Shown: in pieces, positions 15,473-19,368 of the stretch
Layout: the number at the start of each line of letters is the position of its first letter
Position numbering within the stretch: the first letter of the stretch is position 1
Assembly (NCBI GenBank): GCA_023457895.1
Contig: JAEXAY010000045.1
Span: forward strand, 1-19,368
DNA length: 19,368 nt
Direction: 5' to 3'
From: Pseudomonadota bacterium
GTDB taxonomy: Bacteria > Pseudomonadota > Alphaproteobacteria > Sphingomonadales > Sphingomonadaceae
Translations under genes and position numbers: made by a program
The notes under the pieces: model-generated
The model's input: only the letters and a program-made list of their open reading frames with translations
What the model was told of the DNA's origin: nothing
Database searches by the model: none

Positions 15473-17402
15473 GATAGAAGTCGTACACGGTCTGGGCCAC
15501 CGCCGCCGAGACTCCCGGCGCCCGCTTCAGGTCATCCAGACTGGCATCGCGCACCGCCCGTGCCGTGCCAAAATGCATCAGCAGCGCCTTCTTGCGGGCA
15601 GGGCCGATACCCGGCACCTCGTCGAGCGGGCTCGTGGTCATCGCCTTCGCGCGCTTCTGGCGGTGCGCACCGATGGCGTAGCGGTGCGCCTCGTCGCGCA
15701 GACGCTGGAGATAGAAGAGCAGCGGCGAATTGACGGGCAATGTCAGCTCGCGCCCATCGGGGAAATGGAACACCTCGCGTCCCTCGCGGCCGTGATGCGG
15801 CCCCTTGGCGACCCCCACCAGCGGAACATCCTCGATCCCCAGTTCCTCCAGCGTCGCGAGCGCGGCATTGAGTTGTCCCCTTCCGCCGTCAATCAGAACG
15901 AGATCGGGCCAGTCGCCCTGATCCCGGTCGGGATCTTCGCTCTGTGCCCGTGCAAAGCGGCGCGCCAGCACCTCGCGCATCATCGCGAAATCGTCGCCCG
16001 GAGCGGTCTCAGCGCGCTTGATGTTGAACTTGCGATACTGGTTTTTGACGAAGCCTTCCGGTCCCGCCACGATCATCGCACCCAGCGCGTTGGTTCCCTG
16101 AATATGGCTGTTATCGTAAACCTCGATCCGCTGGGGCGGTTCGGCGAGATCGAACAGGTCTGCGACGTCACGCAGCAGCTTCGCTTGCGTCGTTGATTCC
16201 GCCTGATGCCGGTCGAGCGCTTCTTCCGCGTTGCGGCTCGCCTGGCGGATCAGCTTCAGCCGCTCACCGCGTTGCGGAACCGACAGGCTGACCTTGTGGC
16301 CAGACAGCACGCATAGCGCCTCTTCGATCACACTGGCTTCAGCGGGCTGACGGTCGAGCAGGATGGTCTTGGGCGGCGGGGCGCTTTCGTAGAATTGCAT
16401 GAGGAAATCGCGCAGTACCTCGTCCTCGGGCACATCGGCGGTATGCGCCGGAAAGAAGCTGCGATGCCCCCAATTCTGCCCGCCGCGAATGAAAAAGGCC
16501 TGGATGCAGATATGGCCCGACTTGGCGGCCAGCGCAAAGATATCGGCATCGCCCAGTCCTTCGGCATTGATCGCCTGGCTGCCCTGGATGAAGGTCAGCG
16601 CCTTGAGCCGGTCGCGCAGCAAAGCCGCCCGCTCGAAATCGAGCGCCTCGGCCGCCTCCTGCATCTGCGCGCCGAGCTTGCCCTGCACCCGCGTCGATTT
16701 GCCGTCGAGGAAATCCTGCGCGTCCCGCACCAGCTCGGCATAACCCGGCGCATCGATCCGCCCCACGCACGGCGCCGAGCAACGCTTGATCTGGTAGAGG
16801 AGGCAGGGGCGGTCGCGATTGGCGAAGAAGCTGTCGGTGCAGCTTCTCAGCAAAAACAGTTTCTGCAGCGCGTTGAGCGTACGGTTGACCGATCCCGCGC
16901 TGGCGAAGGGCCCGTAATATTTACCCTTGGCGCGCCGCGCCCCGCGATGTTTCTGGATGCGCGGAAAATCATGGTCCGCGCGGAGCAGGATATAGGGGAA
17001 GCTCTTGTCGTCGCGCAGCAGCACATTGTAGGCGGGCCGATAGCGCTTGATCAGCTGTGCTTCCAGCAGCAGCGCCTCGGCCTCGTTGTTGGTGGTGACG
17101 ATCGTCATCGAGCGGGTCTGCGCGACCATGCGCTGCAGCCGCTTGGGAAGACGCGCGACCTGCGTGTAATTGGTCACACGGTGACGCAACGCGCGGGCCT
17201 TGCCGACATAGAGCACGTCTCCGCGCGCGTCATGCATGCGGTAAACTCCTGCCTTGGACGGCAAGGTTTTGAGCACGTTGCGGATCGCGGCCACGCCGGC
17301 CTCAAGGTCGGGCTTGTCCGATCCCTTGATTGTGTAAGTCGCCTTTTCCTCGTTGAAACGATCCGGAGCATCTGGGCGGGAGGGGGGACGGGACATGATC
17401 AT
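15465..17402 (-). CDS. uvrC: UvrABC system protein C (excinuclease subunit)
   Basis: 645 residues from ATG 17402; the ATG at 17396 (MSRPPSRPD) is an equally good start, and neither has a Shine-Dalgarno sequence. The GIY-YIG nuclease domain is at about 48-130 (AGVYRMHDARGDVLYVGKAR). Four cysteines C188, C200, C208 and C212 have the same spacing as the iron-sulfur cluster ligands of E. coli UvrC. A UVR domain for UvrB binding lies at about 240-272, the RNase H-like 5' nuclease at about 390-560 (YDNSHIQGTNALGAM, DLVLIDGGRGQLNAAL) and tandem helix-hairpin-helix motifs at 595-640 (VPGIGPARKKALLMHF). The protein makes both incisions in nucleotide excision repair. It is intact and overlaps recO. Confidence 0.96.
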   Translation of the reverse strand: MIMSRPPSRPDAPDRFNEEKATYTIKGSDKPDLEAGVAAIRNVLKTLPSKAGVYRMHDARGDVLYVGKARALRHRVTNYTQVARLPKRLQRMVAQTRSMTIVTTNNEAEALLLEAQLIKRYRPAYNVLLRDDKSFPYILLRADHDFPRIQKHRGARRAKGKYYGPFASAGSVNRTLNALQKLFLLRSCTDSFFANRDRPCLLYQIKRCSAPCVGRIDAPGYAELVRDAQDFLDGKSTRVQGKLGAQMQEAAEALDFERAALLRDRLKALTFIQGSQAINAEGLGDADIFALAAKSGHICIQAFFIRGGQNWGHRSFFPAHTADVPEDEVLRDFLMQFYESAPPPKTILLDRQPAEASVIEEALCVLSGHKVSLSVPQRGERLKLIRQASRNAEEALDRHQAESTTQAKLLRDVADLFDLAEPPQRIEVYDNSHIQGTNALGAMIVAGPEGFVKNQYRKFNIKRAETAPGDDFAMMREVLARRFARAQSEDPDRDQGDWPDLVLIDGGRGQLNAALATLEELGIEDVPLVGVAKGPHHGREGREVFHFPDGRELTLPVNSPLLFYLQRLRDEAHRYAIGAHRQKRAKAMTTSPLDEVPGIGPARKKALLMHFGTARAVRDASLDDLKRAPGVSAAVAQTVYDFYHG

Positions 17403-17437
17403 TATCTAGGCAGGGCCGAGCGGAAACGAAAGACGGC

Positions 17438-17474
17438 AAAACAAAAGGGCCGGGAAACGCGCCCGGCCCCCTTT
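17438..17474 (-). terminator. Intrinsic terminator after the DUF805 gene
   Basis: On the minus strand an 8-bp GC-only stem, GGGCCGGG/CCCGGCCC (complement of 17462-17469 and 17447-17454), with a 7-base loop is followed by TTTTGTTTT (complement of 17438-17446). It lies about 20 bases past the DUF805 stop and separates that gene from uvrC, so uvrC must have its own promoter just downstream. Confidence 0.85.
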
Positions 17475-17490
17475 CAGGATTGTAATGCAG

Positions 17491-17889
17491 TCAGTTGAAC
17501 ACTTCAGTGACCGACTGCTTGGGATCCGGTCCAAACCGGTTAGGCCCCCTTGTGCCTTCGAGGAACATGAACACCAGCACGATGATGCCGCCGATATAGG
17601 GGATAAAGCTGAGCAGCACGAACCAGCCCGACTTGTCCTGATCGTGAAACCGCCGGACCGTCACGGCAATTCCCGGAACGATGATGGCAAGCCAAGCAAT
17701 ACCGAAAATCGCCATCGCGACGGTTGAAAGACCGGAGGGGCCTTCAGAAAATCCGCCAAGCAGACCTACCAGCAAGGCGAGAACAAAAAAAACAATTAGC
17801 AGGAAAAGCTGGAACATCCAGTATTCCTTGCGGCGCGAACGACCGCTGAAATCCGCATACCGCTTGAGCGGCATCAACATCCATTCCAT
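17491..17889 (-). CDS. DUF805 family membrane protein
   Basis: 132 residues from ATG 17889. The start MEWMLMPLKRYADFSGRSRR and KEYWMFQLF are the signature of DUF805, followed by three to four membrane segments (LIVFFVLALLVGLLGG, VAMAIFGIAWLAIIVPGIAV, FVLLSFIPYIGGIIVLVFMF) and the conserved VRRFHDQDKSGW between them. The tail GTRGPNRFGPDP is typical. I chose 17889 over the ATG at 17904 because a GGGGAG stands seven bases before it and because family members begin with MEWML. The role of DUF805 inner-membrane proteins is unknown. It sits alone between the ATP synthase genes and uvrC, closed by its own terminator. Confidence 0.92.
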   Translation of the reverse strand: MEWMLMPLKRYADFSGRSRRKEYWMFQLFLLIVFFVLALLVGLLGGFSEGPSGLSTVAMAIFGIAWLAIIVPGIAVTVRRFHDQDKSGWFVLLSFIPYIGGIIVLVFMFLEGTRGPNRFGPDPKQSVTEVFN

Positions 17890-17969
17890 CCTCTGTCTCC
17901 CCATAATGGAACACTAACAAACAGTTAATGAGCCTTAGGGGATCGTTGAGGGTTGGGAAAGCGGATTTA

Positions 17970-18006
17970 TGTTTCCACTATGGAAACAAACGTCTCCGGT
18001 TGAGAC
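17970..18006 (-). terminator. Two adjacent inverted repeats after atpF, probable operon end
   Basis: In the 128-base gap after atpF, the minus strand has GTCTC-AACCG-GAGAC (complement of 17992-18006) followed by GTTTGTTTCC, a weak intrinsic terminator for the ATP synthase operon. Directly beyond lies a perfect TGTTTCCA/TGGAAACA repeat (17970-17988) with a three-base centre, which could be a second hairpin or an operator for DUF805. The first stem is short, so termination is probable rather than certain. Confidence 0.45.
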
Positions 18007-18032
18007 ATCGCCAAGCCAATGTTTACCGCTGA

Positions 18033-18617
18033 TCAGGCGTTTCCCACTGTCGCGATAGCCTTGTCGATCAGCGACTTGTCGGCCGCCGCATCGTGCTTTT
18101 CCGCGATCAGGGCAGCGGCTGCTGCAGTCGCTGCCTTGGCTGCCTTTTGCGTGACTTCCGCGACGGCAGCGCGTTCGGCCGCCGCGATGCGGTCTTCCAC
18201 CATCTTCTGCCGGCGGGCAATGAGATCGCTGGTATCGGCCTTGGCCTTGGCGAGGATCGTTTCGGCTTCCTCTTCGGCACGCGCCCGCATTGCCGCGGCT
18301 TCATTTTCCGCCGCCTTGATCTTGGCCTGATATTCGCCGCGCAGCTTTTCCGCTTCGGCGCGCAAGGCCGACGCTTCTTCCAGCTGCGAACGGATATCGG
18401 CGATCTTCTTGTCGAGCCCGGCCCCGATCATCGCCGGCACCTTTTTCCAAAGCATGATGCCCAGTAGCACGAGCATGGCGACCGAAACCCAGGTGGTCGG
18501 GTCCGCGAGCAACGGAGGCGCAGCATGGTCTGCCGACGGAGCGTGCGCTTCGGTGGTCGCCACCATGTCCTGCGCGGCGACAGGCGCCGCGGCGTTATTC
18601 ACTGGAGGATTAGCCAT
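18033..18617 (-). CDS. atpF: ATP synthase F0 subunit b
   Basis: 194 residues. An Ala/Pro-rich N-terminus precedes one membrane helix at about 42-57 (TWVSVAMLVLLGIMLWKKVP), then a long charged helix (LDKKIADIRSQLEEASALRA through EEEAETILAKAKADTSDLIA) forms the peripheral stalk that holds the F1 head. The gene overlaps the end of the b' gene by eight bases (ATGGCTAA), and it is the last gene of the F0 operon here. Alphaproteobacteria and photosynthetic bacteria carry b and b' as a heterodimer; this copy is b because it follows b' and has the KKVPAMI turn after the helix. Complete and ordinary. Confidence 0.93.
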   Translation of the reverse strand: MANPPVNNAAAPVAAQDMVATTEAHAPSADHAAPPLLADPTTWVSVAMLVLLGIMLWKKVPAMIGAGLDKKIADIRSQLEEASALRAEAEKLRGEYQAKIKAAENEAAAMRARAEEEAETILAKAKADTSDLIARRQKMVEDRIAAAERAAVAEVTQKAAKAATAAAAALIAEKHDAAADKSLIDKAIATVGNA

Positions 18618-19101
18618 GGAGCACCGCCTTTACTGCCTTGCCCGCCTCTGCCGCCGTTACCTTGGCCCCCGACAATTTGGAAACCAGATCCGCTGCAGCA
18701 TCCGCCGCGACATTTTCAATTTCGGAGAGCGCCTTGCCGGTGGCTTCGCGAATGGCACTTTCCGCCGCCGTCAGCTTGCCTGCAATTTCACTGTCTGCCT
18801 TGGCAACGCGAGCTTCATTGTCCTTCGCGCCCTTGTCCTTGGCAGCCTGCGTGACTTTCTGAGCCTCGGCGCGCACCTCATTCTGACGGTTGCGATAATC
18901 TTCTTCGATCCGGTCCGCTTCATCCTGTGCTGCACGGGCAGCCGCAAGATCGCCGGCGATCTTCTGGTCACGCGTCTGCACCGTACCGTTGATCTTCGGC
19001 ACCATTCCCCGTCCGACGACGAAGAAAAGGAATCCAAAGCATAACAGCGTCCAGAACAGCTGCGAGGCGAAAATGTCGGAGGCTTGCGCTAATTGAGGCA
19101 T
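18610..19101 (-). CDS. atpF': ATP synthase F0 subunit b'
   Basis: 163 residues. The N-terminus MPQLAQASDIFASQLFWTLL and the following helix CFGFLFFVVGRGMVPKI are the standard b' membrane anchor, with a charged coiled-coil stalk behind it (LAAARAAQDEADRIEEDYRN, RAEAQKVTQAAKDKGAK). It pairs with subunit b in the peripheral stalk. AAGG stands seven bases before ATG 19101. The gene sits 73 bases after atpE, a gap that contains a strong stem-loop, and overlaps atpF by eight bases. Some annotations name this gene atpG or atpX. Confidence 0.92.
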   Translation of the reverse strand: MPQLAQASDIFASQLFWTLLCFGFLFFVVGRGMVPKINGTVQTRDQKIAGDLAAARAAQDEADRIEEDYRNRQNEVRAEAQKVTQAAKDKGAKDNEARVAKADSEIAGKLTAAESAIREATGKALSEIENVAADAAADLVSKLSGAKVTAAEAGKAVKAVLHG

Positions 19102-19127
19102 GACGACCTTACCGGATCAGAAAACAG

Positions 19128-19159
19128 GGCAAGGCTTCCGCCTGCGCGGGAGCCTTGCC
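19128..19159 (-). promoter_or_regulatory. Stem-loop between atpE and atpF'
   Basis: On the minus strand GGCAAGGCT and AGCCTTGCC pair perfectly (complement of 19151-19159 and 19128-19136). After one mismatch four more pairs (CCGC/GCGG) extend the stem to a tetraloop. CTGTTTTC follows, which is too weak for full termination. Position suggests partial termination or protection of the atpE end of the mRNA, since many more c subunits than b subunits are needed. Confidence 0.6.
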
Positions 19160-19174
19160 AGACATTTTTGTGGC

Positions 19175-19368
19175 TTAAACTGCGAACAGCAGGATAACGG
19201 CGACGACGAACGCGAGCAGGCCGAGAAGTTCCGCCGCCGCAAAGCCGATCATCACGCGGCCGAACTGGCTGTCCGAAGCCGCCGGGTTGCGCAGCGCGCC
19301 TTCAAGGAAGGCAGCGAACACGTTGCCCACACCCATTGCAGCGAGACCTGCACCGATTGCTGCAATAC
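19175..19368 (-). CDS. atpE: ATP synthase F0 subunit c (5' end outside window)
   Basis: The last 63 residues and the TAA stop (complement of 19175-19177) are visible; the start lies beyond the right edge. Helix 1 has the glycine-rich IGAGLAAMGVGNVFAAFLEG packing pattern, the polar loop reads ALRNPAASDSQFGRV, and helix 2 (MIGFAAAELLGLLAFVVAVI) carries the proton-binding glutamate in AAAELLG. This is the rotor-ring proteolipid. The order c, b', b matches alphaproteobacterial F0 operons; atpB should precede it outside the window. Confidence 0.94.
   Translation of the reverse strand, partial: IAAIGAGLAAMGVGNVFAAFLEGALRNPAASDSQFGRVMIGFAAAELLGLLAFVVAVILLFAV

Noticed and set aside
16395..17498. 367-codon plus-strand open frame antisense to uvrC
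   Set aside because: It is a codon-bias shadow; uvrC is complete on the other strand and the frame also crosses the DUF805 terminator.

Overview
The window is a junction between a conjugative mobile element (left, about 1-4930) and the core chromosome of an alphaproteobacterium (right, about 4930-19368). The GcrA regulator, the paired F0 subunits b and b' following subunit c, and the protein sequences overall point to Sphingomonadales; the genus cannot be fixed from the sequence alone.

Mobile-element part: the right end of an integrative and conjugative element. It holds the tail of a Trb-type type IV secretion operon (trbG partial, trbI, a shortened DUF2274 protein). After a short non-coding gap with a strong hairpin comes a four-gene run joined by ATGA stop/start overlaps: a small unrecognised protein, a TumE-like toxin candidate, a winged-helix DNA-binding partner and a large serine recombinase. 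The recombinase frame does not stop inside the element. It reads antisense through the whole of a tRNA-Ser(CGA) gene (minus strand, 4930-5019) and ends in host DNA at 5073, so the tRNA 3' end is the probable attachment site.

Chromosome part, plus strand: hspQ; a divergent pair made of an ABC-2 permease (minus) and gcrA (plus) with a 14-bp palindrome between them; then parE, a lipoprotein cytochrome c and a secreted serine beta-lactamase-like protein in one closely packed run. A short LysR regulator meets the last of these tail to tail with no spacer.

Chromosome part, minus strand (read right to left): the end of the F0 ATP synthase operon (atpE partial, atpF', atpF) with a stem-loop after atpE; a DUF805 membrane protein with a good intrinsic terminator; uvrC and recO overlapping as a DNA-repair pair; and a leuB-metZ-apaG-lysR run covering leucine and methionine synthesis.

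I saw no CRISPR array, rRNA or insertion sequence. The most unusual points are the host-encoded C-terminus of the recombinase, the translational coupling of a toxin-antitoxin-like pair to that recombinase, and promoter spacings suggesting leaderless mRNAs for parE and hspQ.
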